From: Crenothrix sp. D3
GTDB taxonomy: Bacteria > Pseudomonadota > Gammaproteobacteria > Methylococcales > Methylomonadaceae
Length of the DNA stretch: 64,000 nucleotides
Reading direction: 5' to 3'
NCBI GenBank assembly: GCA_002134785.1
Contig: MBQZ01000051.1
Span: 1 to 64,000, forward strand
Of the stretch, positions 27,018 to 36,084 are shown piece after piece. Position 1 is the stretch's first letter; every line of letters starts with the position of its first letter. The position numbers and the translations under genes are program-made. A model generated the notes under the pieces. That model was not told the origin of the DNA and made no database searches. It worked only from the letters and a program-made list of their open reading frames with translations.

Positions 27018-29308
27018 GAACCTAGCTCCTGAGTAGTTGCTTTTGGGTTTTTACCCAATAGCCACAAGCCTAATAGCGTTAATAAAAAAGCCAGTAATAA
27101 ACCTGTTATCCAGATTAAGGAATAGCTGGGATGTTGGCTGTAAGTCATGGTTTGATAAAAAATAGTTGCTGTCATATAAGCGATACCCGTTGTCCAAAAC
27201 ACCACAAACAGCGTCCAATTACGGTTTGTTTCGCGATAAATGGCGGCTGTTGCGGCAACACACGGCGCGTACAATAAAATAAACAATAAATACGCAAACG
27301 CGCCCGCTTTGCCATCAAAACTATGCTGCATGGCGGCAAATGTCGTGGTATTAACGGCTTGTTCTTCATTGACTGAACCCAGCCCTAACGGATCTAATAA
27401 ATTATCAGCCACGGCGCGTAAGTTATCAGGCACAGTGGCACACGCCTTGATTAACGCGTCTTGCAGATTAAACGGGACTTGCTCAGTAGGTGCGTTCGCC
27501 ATTTGGCTATACAACGCATCCAACGTACCGACGACTGCTTCTTTCGCTAATACGCCCGTAAAAATGCCGACCGTAGCGGGCCAATTATCATTGCTGATAC
27601 CCATCGGTTTAAAGGCGGGCGTTAAACTGCGACCAATTTCACTTAATACCGATTTATCGCTGTTTTCTTGTCCAAAACTGCCATCTGTACCTAATGCGTT
27701 AAGAAAATTCAACACCAACACCATCGGCACAATGACTTTGCCTGCATTGACTAAAAATGAATGCAGTCTGTCCCAAGTACGCAAAAACACGCCGCGAAAC
27801 GTCGGCAAATGATACGCAGGTAATTCCATAATAAACGGCGTGGTTTCGCCTTTAAACAGCGTATAGCGCATGATTAACCCTGTTAATACCGCAACTACTA
27901 TGCCTAATATATACAAGCCAAATACCAGATTCTGCCCGCCAACAGGAAAAAACGCCGCTGCAAATAACGCATACACGGGCAATCTTGCCCCGCAGGACAT
28001 AAATGGATTCATTAAGTTAGTCAGAATTCTATCACGTTGATTTTCCAGCGTGCGCGTCGCCATAATCGCAGGGACATTACAGCCAAAGCCGACAATCATC
28101 GGTACAAACGATTTCCCTGGAAGACCAATCAGGCGCATGAATCTATCCATCACAAACGCCGCTCGCGCCATGTAGCCTGAATCTTCCAGTGCGGATAAAA
28201 ACAGAAATAAAAAGCCGACAATCGGAATAAACGTGGCAACCACTTGAATACCGCCGCCGATGCCTTTGGTAATCAAGACCTGCAACCATTCAGGGGTAGC
28301 AATCTGCGCGAGTAATTCACCTAAACCATCGACTAATAACGCACCAACCACTTGATCGAAAAAATCCACAAACGCACTGCCGATGTTGATAGTAAACATA
28401 AACATCGCATACATCACCAACAGGAAAATTGGAATGCCTAAAAAGCGGTTCAGCACGATGCTGTCTATGCGCTCCGTACCGTGCCGACTGATTTCATTGA
28501 GTTTACATACCGTGCCTAACGTGATTTGATTAACAAACCCGTAACGCGCATCTGCGGCCAAAATATCAATTTCATCATCGGTTTCCTGCTCAACTTGTTG
28601 CTGATATTTACGCACTTTGGGTAAAAATACCTTGCCCGCAATATCTTTAGCCAGCGTATCGTCTTCTAATAAACGCAAAGCCAGCCAGCGACAATCACAT
28701 GGATAGTGTTGTGCAGTTTCAACCAATAGCGGGGAAATGTCGGTGATTGCCGTTTCTAATGCAGGGTGATAACTGATTTGAGCGGTAGGAATGGGTTTGG
28801 CAATAACGGCGTTATTGATAACAGTTTGTAAGTTATTAAGTCCGTTTTTAACAGACGCAGACACCGCAATCACGGGGCAACCTAACTGCTCAGCCAAAAA
28901 AACTGTGTCGATTTTAATACCGCGTTGTTTCACCACATCAATCATATTAAGTACCAAAATCATCGGTACGCGCATTTCAATGAGTTGCGAGGTTAAATAC
29001 AAATTGCGTTCAATATTCGACGCATCAACAATATTAATAATTAAGTCAGCAGCGCGGCTGGCGACATAATCACGCGCCACTTTTTCATCTAACGACACCG
29101 AATCATCCGCTGACTCTAGCGAATAAGTACCTGGTAAATCAACTAATTCAATGTGTTTATCGGCAAAGTAATACTCGCCCGTCTTTTTTTCAACGGTAAC
29201 ACCTGGCCAATTGCCAACTTGTTGCCTAGAGCCAGTGAGAACATTAAATAACGTGGTTTTGCCACAATTAGGATTGCCGACAACGCCCACGATAAAATCA
29301 ATTTTCAT
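27014..29308 (-). CDS. feoB: Ferrous iron transporter B
   Basis: GNPNCGKTTLFNVLTGSRQQVGNWPGVTVEKKTG; NxxMSCGARLPVY permease. Confidence 0.97.
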   Translation of the reverse strand: MKIDFIVGVVGNPNCGKTTLFNVLTGSRQQVGNWPGVTVEKKTGEYYFADKHIELVDLPGTYSLESADDSVSLDEKVARDYVASRAADLIINIVDASNIERNLYLTSQLIEMRVPMILVLNMIDVVKQRGIKIDTVFLAEQLGCPVIAVSASVKNGLNNLQTVINNAVIAKPIPTAQISYHPALETAITDISPLLVETAQHYPCDCRWLALRLLEDDTLAKDIAGKVFLPKVRKYQQQVEQETDDEIDILAADARYGFVNQITLGTVCKLNEISRHGTERIDSIVLNRFLGIPIFLLVMYAMFMFTINIGSAFVDFFDQVVGALLVDGLGELLAQIATPEWLQVLITKGIGGGIQVVATFIPIVGFLFLFLSALEDSGYMARAAFVMDRFMRLIGLPGKSFVPMIVGFGCNVPAIMATRTLENQRDRILTNLMNPFMSCGARLPVYALFAAAFFPVGGQNLVFGLYILGIVVAVLTGLIMRYTLFKGETTPFIMELPAYHLPTFRGVFLRTWDRLHSFLVNAGKVIVPMVLVLNFLNALGTDGSFGQENSDKSVLSEIGRSLTPAFKPMGISNDNWPATVGIFTGVLAKEAVVGTLDALYSQMANAPTEQVPFNLQDALIKACATVPDNLRAVADNLLDPLGLGSVNEEQAVNTTTFAAMQHSFDGKAGAFAYLLFILLYAPCVAATAAIYRETNRNWTLFVVFWTTGIAYMTATIFYQTMTYSQHPSYSLIWITGLLLAFLLTLLGLWLLGKNPKATTQELGS

Positions 29309-29541
29309 CCCAGTTTCTCAATTTGCAAAATAGCCGCCTCGTCTCTACGCAAGGTCAACGCAAAACCGCGCAATTTAATTTCCACTGGATCACCCATTGG
29401 TGCAAATCGCGTAATACTGAACTCCGTTCCTGGCGTTAAACCCATCGCCAGCAAGCGTTTACGGTAGGCTTTACCCGCTGGCTCAAAGCCTATTATTTTC
29501 CCTAAATCACCCACGGCAAGATTTTTCAAACTAATAGCCAT
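29305..29541 (-). CDS. feoA: Ferrous iron transport protein A
   Basis: SH3-like FeoA, MGLTPGTEFSITRFAPMGDPVEIKLRGFALTLRRDEA. Confidence 0.95.
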   Translation of the reverse strand: MAISLKNLAVGDLGKIIGFEPAGKAYRKRLLAMGLTPGTEFSITRFAPMGDPVEIKLRGFALTLRRDEAAILQIEKLG

Positions 29542-29595
29542 AACAATGCCTTCAAAGTAAAGTGTGCTTGATTATCAAGCAATTATCGAGTTATC

Positions 29596-29613
29596 AACAA
29601 TGATTCTCATTAA
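29596..29613. promoter_or_regulatory. Candidate Fur box upstream of feoABC
   Basis: AACAATGATTCTCATTAAG versus GATAATGATAATCATTATC, about 13/19 matches, about 55 bp upstream of the feoA start. Confidence 0.55.
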
Positions 29614-30001
29614 GCTAAGACTATAGCACACAAAAAGACACATTAAAAATAATGCTTGGAGCTTATAAGACGTGAAATGACGGTAAAAAATCGCCAAATA
29701 TCAAATAAATAACTGATGTTACGCACAGCACCAATGAAAGACGTTCTAACAACGCTTTTAGTATCATGCAGAGAATCCATTCTGAAATGATTTTTTGCTC
29801 GTTGTTCATCCCAAACTGTCCTCTACGGGCTTCGGTGTGAACGGTTTTTTAATTGGCTGTTGGCTCTACTTATTTGCGCGTATTTTTCGCGTGAAGCGAA
29901 GTTGTTTGCTTAACTGGTTAGAAACACTGGTAATGGGTTAAATCTGTAAATCGGGTTAAAATCAGGGGCAGAAAGAAGCTAACTAGCCCATAGAAAACCT
30001 T

Positions 30002-30310
30002 ATGACCTGCTATCAAGAAATCACCTGTCCCGCCTGTAAAAGTAACCAGATTGGTAAGGCTGGACGCAATGCAACTGGCGAAGCGCGTTACCGTTGTCAA
30101 AACCCGTTGTGCATGACAAAAACCGTTATGCTGAATTACCGATACCGAACTTGCCAAGCAGGGATTAAGACGCAGATAGTGGAAATGGCAATCAATGGCA
30201 GCGGTATCCGCGATACGGCACGGGTGCTAAAAATCAACAAGAACACCCTCATTAGCACGTTAAAAAAAAGCCAATACGTTGGTACAAGTTCATCCAAAGC
30301 TAATATTTAA
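30002..30310 (+). pseudogene. IS1-family InsA-like transposase fragment (no InsB downstream)
   Basis: CPACKSNQIGKAGRNATGEARYRCQNPLCMTKT...QIVEMAINGSGIRDTARVLKINKNTLISTLKK. Confidence 0.8.
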
Positions 30311-30312
30311 TC

Positions 30313-30498
30313 GATGCACGGCCGTTTATCGAAGACTTTAAAATTCATTATTTAGATGGGCAGGTGGAAGTAGAAGTGATTTTGCCATTTGCACTCAGTG
30401 AGTCAGTTGAACAATTAGCCCAATTAAAAACACAACGCGAACAACTAAAAACAGACGTTAAACAAATTAATAACGTGCTGATATTTTTTAAAATTTAA
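30313..30498 (+). pseudogene. Duplicated 3' fragment of the CDF cation efflux gene (source 45045..46187, minus)
   Basis: RPFIEDFKIHYLDGQVEVEVILPFALSESVEQLAQLKTQREQLKTDVKQINNVLIFFKI*, nearly identical at DNA level to the reverse complement of about 45049..45237. Confidence 0.9.
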
Positions 30499-30684
30499 TA
30501 ACATAAATTTTGCAAGATGAAGAGGAATGCCGAGAACAGTGGTATTCATCATGAAAAGTCCACATTCTGCTGTACTTCATGCGGATTACTTGCTAAACGC
30601 AGTAAAGATCGCATTCCTTTTGAAAAAAAGGAGGTCAATAGTCTAAAATGTATAACAATCTCCAACTTTTTTATCTCACACATT

Positions 30685-31500
30685 ATGAAATCAACACGCA
30701 AGATCATTGCAGGCTTAGCCCTGACAGCATTACTGGTGGCCTGCTCCACATACCAGCCCATTGATACACCGACTGTTATCACGCCCGTAAAACCACAGGT
30801 TCAAAGCAAGCCAAATTACATCCCGCCCATTAATCCGCTAGGTCAAAGAACCGTAGAAGATATTGTGCAAATTTACGGCGCATACACAACACGCAAACTC
30901 AACAGCTATTTCACTAAAGCCAACGTGTCCTTCCCGCCCAAAGAAATCACCCTCGTCGCCTTAAAACAGGAAAAGAAACTGGAACTATGGGCGAGGGATA
31001 ACGCAGAATTTCGCCTAATTCACACCTATCACATTCAGGCAGCCAGTGGCGTAGCAGGCCCAAAATTGCGCCTAGGTGACAAGCAAGTGCCAGAAGGTAT
31101 TTACCGCATTGATGGACTCAATCCTAACAGCCATTACCACCTGTCTATGAAACTCAACTATCCAAACGAATTTGACTTATTCCATGCCGCACAAGAAGGA
31201 CGCACTGAACCAGGTTCGGATATTTTCATACATGGCAGAGCCGTCTCCATCGGTTGCCTTGCGATGGGCGATGAAACCATAGAAGAACTTTTCATCCTCA
31301 CCACGCAAGTCGGCGCGGAAAATGTCAAAGTCGTCATTGCCCCGCATGACCCCAGAGCCTATCCGCTAACGCCTGACTCCGCACAACTTCCGCTATGGAC
31401 GACAGAACTTTATGCCAATATTTCGCGTGAAATAAACGCTCTATCAACTACGGTGAAGTCAGCGCAATCAATGGGGTCGCAATCCTACATTAATCAATAG
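30685..31500 (+). CDS. YafK-like L,D-transpeptidase catalytic domain lipoprotein
   Basis: Lipobox LTALLVACS; GSDIFIHGRAVSIGCLAMGDETIEELF; start placed at MKSTRKII rather than 30517. Confidence 0.8.
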   Translation: MKSTRKIIAGLALTALLVACSTYQPIDTPTVITPVKPQVQSKPNYIPPINPLGQRTVEDIVQIYGAYTTRKLNSYFTKANVSFPPKEITLVALKQEKKLELWARDNAEFRLIHTYHIQAASGVAGPKLRLGDKQVPEGIYRIDGLNPNSHYHLSMKLNYPNEFDLFHAAQEGRTEPGSDIFIHGRAVSIGCLAMGDETIEELFILTTQVGAENVKVVIAPHDPRAYPLTPDSAQLPLWTTELYANISREINALSTTVKSAQSMGSQSYINQ

Positions 31501-31670
31501 CATAAAATCCCGCATTCCGCGTGGCTCTATGCGGGCTTGTATCTATATATTGCCTAACTAGCAGTATATCACTGTGCATGATCAGAGTTTGAATGTGGGC
31601 TTAGACAAAAAGTCTGTCGAGTAGATAAAACCCATGCACTGCTTTTTCTTAAGACTGAATGGTATCCAAT

Positions 31671-31803
31671 ATGTCCGCACTCGGCGCAGCTATGCTAAAA
31701 CTGGTACAGATTTTTTTTGGTGTCTTTAAACATCAACTACCCTATCAACCACAAACGGCTTAATTTCCCGCTTGTGGTTGATTTGGAGAGATGGTATCTA
31801 CTT
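31671..31803 (+). pseudogene. Relic 3' end of an IS110-family element (transposase tail plus terminal sequence)
   Basis: MSALGAAMLKLVQIFFGVFKHQLPYQPQTA* versus the tail at 63571 MSALGAAMRKLVHICFGVLKHQQPYQPQAT*; then shared GATTTGGAGAGATGGTATCTAC. Confidence 0.85.
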
Positions 31804-31861
31804 GCTGCGTGCCTCAGCGCACTCCTATTTAGGTGTTACACGGCTAACACCTCACAATCAC

Positions 31862-32839
31862 TTAACGCGCATACTGAACTTTACACAATTTCATACTTGT
31901 TGCTTTTTTTACAGTCCAAGTAGTTCCACCGTCAGTTGTTTTATAAATAGCACCATCCTCTGGATCTTCGCCATTCCGTACGTCAAGAGCGGTATTGGCA
32001 TCCAGTGCATCTATTCCAAATTGGTATGAAGAGCCACATTCACTAGTTGCCGATGTCCAAGTCTTACCGCCATCGATGGTTCTTTTTATACAATAATCGC
32101 AAGCTATCCAAAAATTCTGGTCGTTTACCATCGCCATACAATTAATATCACCAGTACTGTCAATCTGAACTTTTTTATTCTCCCATGTAAGACCATTATT
32201 ATGCGTAATTAAACAATTCCCTTGACCTCCATAAACAATAATGTTTTCGATACCAGCAGATTTCACGCCTATCAACTCGTAATCATCAGGTAACGTAATA
32301 TCTTCCCAAGTAGTGCCGCCATCAACAGTTTTAGCAACAAAGCCTAGTGTATTACCACCTATATTACCACCAACTGCATAAATTATATCAGGCGTAACGG
32401 CGTGAATGCCTTGTACCATTCGATCCGCGAAAAATGTTGGTGCAATAATCGTCGGTTTAGTTGCGAAATTGTCGGTGGATTTGTAAACCAAACCTTTTTC
32501 CCCACTTATCCAGATATTGTTATCAATAATGGATATAGAAGAAAGATTGGGATTGCCTGTAATGTCAGGCGTTGTTAGAACCTTATTCCAGCTATTGCCT
32601 CCATCAATTGTTCTAACGATAACATTGTCAGTACAAACAGCCCAAACATTAGCAACATCAACAACGGCTAAGTCGGTAACATTTACTTCGAGCAGAGCCT
32701 CTGAATTTTGCCCTTGATTTAACCACGTCTCTCCACCATCCTCAGTAAAAAAAATACTTCCATGATTTGTTTCATCACGATTTCCAACAACCCATGCAAT
32801 TTCATTACAATCTTTTTTTGTTTTCATAGTGTTCACCAT
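31862..32839 (-). CDS. Ycf48/BNR-repeat beta-propeller-like protein
   Basis: Repeated motifs DGGETWLNQG, DGGNSWNKV, DGGTTWEDI, NNGLTWENK, DGGKTWTSA, DGGTTWTVK. Confidence 0.8.
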   Translation of the reverse strand: MVNTMKTKKDCNEIAWVVGNRDETNHGSIFFTEDGGETWLNQGQNSEALLEVNVTDLAVVDVANVWAVCTDNVIVRTIDGGNSWNKVLTTPDITGNPNLSSISIIDNNIWISGEKGLVYKSTDNFATKPTIIAPTFFADRMVQGIHAVTPDIIYAVGGNIGGNTLGFVAKTVDGGTTWEDITLPDDYELIGVKSAGIENIIVYGGQGNCLITHNNGLTWENKKVQIDSTGDINCMAMVNDQNFWIACDYCIKRTIDGGKTWTSATSECGSSYQFGIDALDANTALDVRNGEDPEDGAIYKTTDGGTTWTVKKATSMKLCKVQYAR

Positions 32840-32871
32840 TCAGTAGTAGGTATAGCTAGTCGTCATGTAGG

Positions 32872-32900
32872 GAGGGCAAACGATAGAGCCGTTTACCCTC
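32872..32900. repeat. Hairpin GAGGGCAAAC-GATAGAGCC-GTTTACCCTC
   Basis: Same loop and inner stem as 20608..20636, altered outer stem. Confidence 0.65.
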
Positions 32901-32990
32901 TCTTACATCTACGCGCTGTGCGTACAGTAAATCCACAATATATCAGGTGGGCATGGATAAGGTACACACAGCGGATCCTATTTGGCTTGG

Positions 32991-33995
32991 CTACTCGTTA
33001 CCCTGCACAAGGAAATGTCTCATTACTGCATCGTAACCGCTCTTCATTAATGCTTTTTTATCATCATCGCTCATATCAAACGACAGCATCCCTAGACCTC
33101 GATCAGGGGGTATAGGAACTTGTATGGTTCTAGCAACAATGTCTGGCTGCGAGAATATATCTTGATAAGAATTATTTAACACAGTACTCATTAGGTGGCT
33201 AATAAAACTTATAAAACCGTCAGTTTTAGTAAATTTGCCTAAATCGTCAATTGGTGTACCCATGACAATATAAAGGCTGTAATCAGACTTATCAATATCA
33301 ACGGGGAGATTATTTAGTGTCCCGCCGTCTACAACACAGGAATCCTCGTCTGGATATAAGTTCACAGGAGGATAAATAAAAGGAATAGACATGGAGGCAA
33401 GAACTGCGGTTGAAACAAGCAGATTGGGAGTAGCATCATGCCCCTCCACCACTTGAACCGCCGAATTGTATTTCTCTTGGTGTGTACCAATGTCACAAGT
33501 AGTGACTACCAGTGTTTTCTTTTTTTCCTTATTTTTGTCATATAGCTGTTGAAAAGTGAGTAATGTGCCGTATTTATCTGTACATAGTTTGTCTAAGAAT
33601 TTTGTGGCGTATTCATTATCAGACAGGCAATTGTTAGTGTAAAGATAAGTTGATAACAACGTATCTCCTAATTTATGACTTTTAAGGAACTGTTCATCCG
33701 TTAGGTACTTTTTCAAATTAAGTGGAGTTCCTAGACTTGGACACTTAAGGAAACTAGGAAAGTTAGCGATGCGACCCTCATCCATGATTATGTCTTTAAT
33801 CTCCTTGGCACTGTAACCCAAAGCTAACGCATAGGACATGATCGATCCTGCTGAACTACCTCCATAAGTTGTAATATTCTCTAACCCTCCAAGCTCCTCA
33901 AGAGCCTGAATACATCCTGCGTAAGCGAAGCCTAGTGCGCCTGCACCTGAGAAGATAAGGGTTTTTAATTCGTTTGGTTGTACTTTCGTTGTCAT
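32991..33995 (-). CDS. Patatin-like phospholipase
   Basis: FSGAGALGFAYAGCIQALEELGG; GGSSAGS (GxSxG); VVDGGTLNNLPVD (DGG). Confidence 0.9.
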   Translation of the reverse strand: MTTKVQPNELKTLIFSGAGALGFAYAGCIQALEELGGLENITTYGGSSAGSIMSYALALGYSAKEIKDIIMDEGRIANFPSFLKCPSLGTPLNLKKYLTDEQFLKSHKLGDTLLSTYLYTNNCLSDNEYATKFLDKLCTDKYGTLLTFQQLYDKNKEKKKTLVVTTCDIGTHQEKYNSAVQVVEGHDATPNLLVSTAVLASMSIPFIYPPVNLYPDEDSCVVDGGTLNNLPVDIDKSDYSLYIVMGTPIDDLGKFTKTDGFISFISHLMSTVLNNSYQDIFSQPDIVARTIQVPIPPDRGLGMLSFDMSDDDKKALMKSGYDAVMRHFLVQGNE

Positions 33996-34020
33996 GACAA
34001 TCTCCAGTAAATTAATATTT

Positions 34021-34189
34021 AAAATCTGGTAATGCAACGGATATAATGCTGGATATAACTTCGGAGTGTAAGCTACGCTTGCTTTACAGGCAAAGCCTGC
34101 ACTCCAATAGCATTACATATTTAACACTACCTAAAAATCTGGTAGTGCAATGGGTATAATGCTGGATATAAATTCGGAGTGCAAGCTCC
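34021..34189 (+). repeat. Tandem-like direct repeat: 34021..34074 and 34134..34189
   Basis: AAAATCTGGTA(A/G)TGCAA(C/T)GG(A/G)TATAATGCTGGATATAA(C/A)TTCGGAGTG(T/C)AAGCT. Confidence 0.8.
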
Positions 34190-34195
34190 TTGATT

Positions 34196-34271
34196 ACATA
34201 TTTTTGGTTGTAACAATAAACACAAAATAGGCTTTAATAAAGCCTGTCCACATTTTCTAACATTACGAATA
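34196..34271 (+). repeat. Approximately 76-nt dispersed repeat, copy A
   Basis: Aligned by eye with 44748..44823: ATATTTTTGGTTG...AAAGCCTGTCC....TTTTCTAA.ATTA.GAATA. Confidence 0.75.
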
Positions 34272-34550
34272 AACTCAAAAACCTCTAGGTACAGAGGAAG
34301 TCAAGCAACCGCGTAGATTGGGTTGCACTTTTTACAACCCAACTGGCTGAAAGGGGAACGCCTGCCAGTCGGCATACGGTGCGTATAAAGCGGTTGCTAA
34401 CACTTACAGTTGGACGGATTACACACCCGAACAACCGATGCAGAGATTTTGCAATGCCTGTTAAAACTGAATTTAACGTGTTTCTAAAAAATAATTACCT
34501 ATAATAGAATAACAATCTTGCCCATTTTACGTTGAAATAAACATTAACAA

Positions 34551-35021
34551 TTAATGGTGTGATGACTGTTCTTTAGGTTGACTGATCTCATTTCTACGCA
34601 AGGTATAGCGATTAGCCTCGTCACCAGTGATACGATTGCCTTTACTGTCCAGCTGAATAAGGTTATTTTCACCAACCAAATAGTGCCGTGTTTGTTCGCT
34701 ATTACGCGGTGTTAAGACAATCGTATTATCTACATCGCCCCAAGTAAATTTACCTTTTTCAACGATTTCTCTGTCTGATTTGCCAACGTATTGGGTAATT
34801 AATAAGTAGCTATTATTTTTGTTTAAAGCCAGCGTTGTTTTAATTCCCTTGCAATCATCACACGGTAGAAAACCTTGATAAAGACCTGACCAATCAAGGC
34901 TATTTTCTGCATGATGGCTATTTTCATGAGTGGGTTCAGTGGTTTCAGCAAACACGGTGCTGTAACCTGAAAAAGTGGCGATAAAGAGCATCACAGTAAG
35001 GCGTTGTTTCAATGTTGACAT
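34551..35021 (-). CDS. NlpE-N domain (copper resistance/envelope stress) protein
   Basis: LDWSGLYQGFLPCDDCKGIKTTLALNKNNSYLL...GKFTWGDVDNTIVL. Confidence 0.85.
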   Translation of the reverse strand: MSTLKQRLTVMLFIATFSGYSTVFAETTEPTHENSHHAENSLDWSGLYQGFLPCDDCKGIKTTLALNKNNSYLLITQYVGKSDREIVEKGKFTWGDVDNTIVLTPRNSEQTRHYLVGENNLIQLDSKGNRITGDEANRYTLRRNEISQPKEQSSHH

Positions 35022-35211
35022 AGTAACTCCTGAGTAAAATATGAATGAATCTGACAAAGGTTAATACATTGTCAGAAGAAAATCATTTTTAGTTTACGTC
35101 CATTAAAAGCAATAACCAACATCCAGCTCCATCTATAAAAGGTTACAATAACTGCCACTGTGGGCTACTTCATACCCCATGATTATTTAATTATTACGAT
35201 AGGATTCCTAA

Positions 35212-35553
35212 ATGAGCGGTTTACCCCCTTGTCCAAAATGCGGTTCAGCATACACTTACGAAGATAACACACTGTTCATTTGCCCTGAATGCGCACACGA
35301 ATGGGCGCGAGATGCAGGCGCGGAAAGCGATGAACTAGCACTTGTGGTGAAGGATGCACACGGCAGTGTGTTACAAGATGGTGATAATGTGACGGTGATT
35401 AAAGATTTAAAAGTGAAAGGCTCATCATCGGTGATTAAAGTCGGTACAAAAGTCAAAATCATTCGCCTTATCGACGGCGACCATGATATTGATTGCCGCG
35501 TTGAAGGTATCGGCGCAATGCAGTTGAAATCAGAATTTGTAAAAAAGGCATAA
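35212..35553 (+). CDS. PhnA/YjdM zinc-ribbon protein
   Basis: [28 protein letters not shown]...[37 protein letters not shown]. Confidence 0.93.
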   Translation: MSGLPPCPKCGSAYTYEDNTLFICPECAHEWARDAGAESDELALVVKDAHGSVLQDGDNVTVIKDLKVKGSSSVIKVGTKVKIIRLIDGDHDIDCRVEGIGAMQLKSEFVKKA

Positions 35554-36084
35554 AACACCTTTATTCCCCAGCAAAATACGGCGTATTAACGTAATGTAAT
35601 ACGCCACTCACCGCGCTATGGAGGTTATTACTAATTGCTATCGACTACAGCGAGATTTGTTGAACGAGGTGATTGTTTCCTTCATTACTGGTTTTATGCC
35701 AGCCATGCAATATTTGAACCCACAATTCGAATCCCCCGTCAATGTGTAACTTCTAAATTATATCAACCTATCGGAGTGTCTTTTTTTATTAGACAACTAC
35801 AATTAAAAAAAGTGACCATCTCTCCTTTAACCAGTTTGTGTGCCAAAACCATCACCTTGCTTTCAATGTTATTTTTTTTGTTTGCTATAATATCAGCTAG
35901 CACTTTACACATCACCGCAGGCTGTTGTTACACTAAACACTTGCAGACCGTCCGTCTCAGTAAAAAGAAAACCAAATTTTGATATTAATACGGAAAACAG
36001 CCTTATTGGATTATGCCAAATGGTTACTTCATAGCCAGACAGCCAAACAAAAAAAGGCTGTTTATTTAGTGGAAATAACACACT

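Noticed and set aside
30517-30684. N-terminal extension MKRNAENSGIHHEKSTFCCTSCG... of the L,D-transpeptidase ORF
   Set aside because: A clear lipoprotein signal starts at 30685 (MKSTRKIIAGLALTALLVACS); the upstream part is probably untranslated.
31717-32029. Short plus-strand ORFs MVSLNINYPINHKRLNFP... and MWLIWRDGIYLLRA...
   Set aside because: They read the wrong frames of the IS110 relic and then antisense to the propeller gene.
35635-35982. 115-aa ORF between the PhnA-like and PBP genes
   Set aside because: No recognisable family, poor coding character and repeat-like flanks; not supported as a gene.
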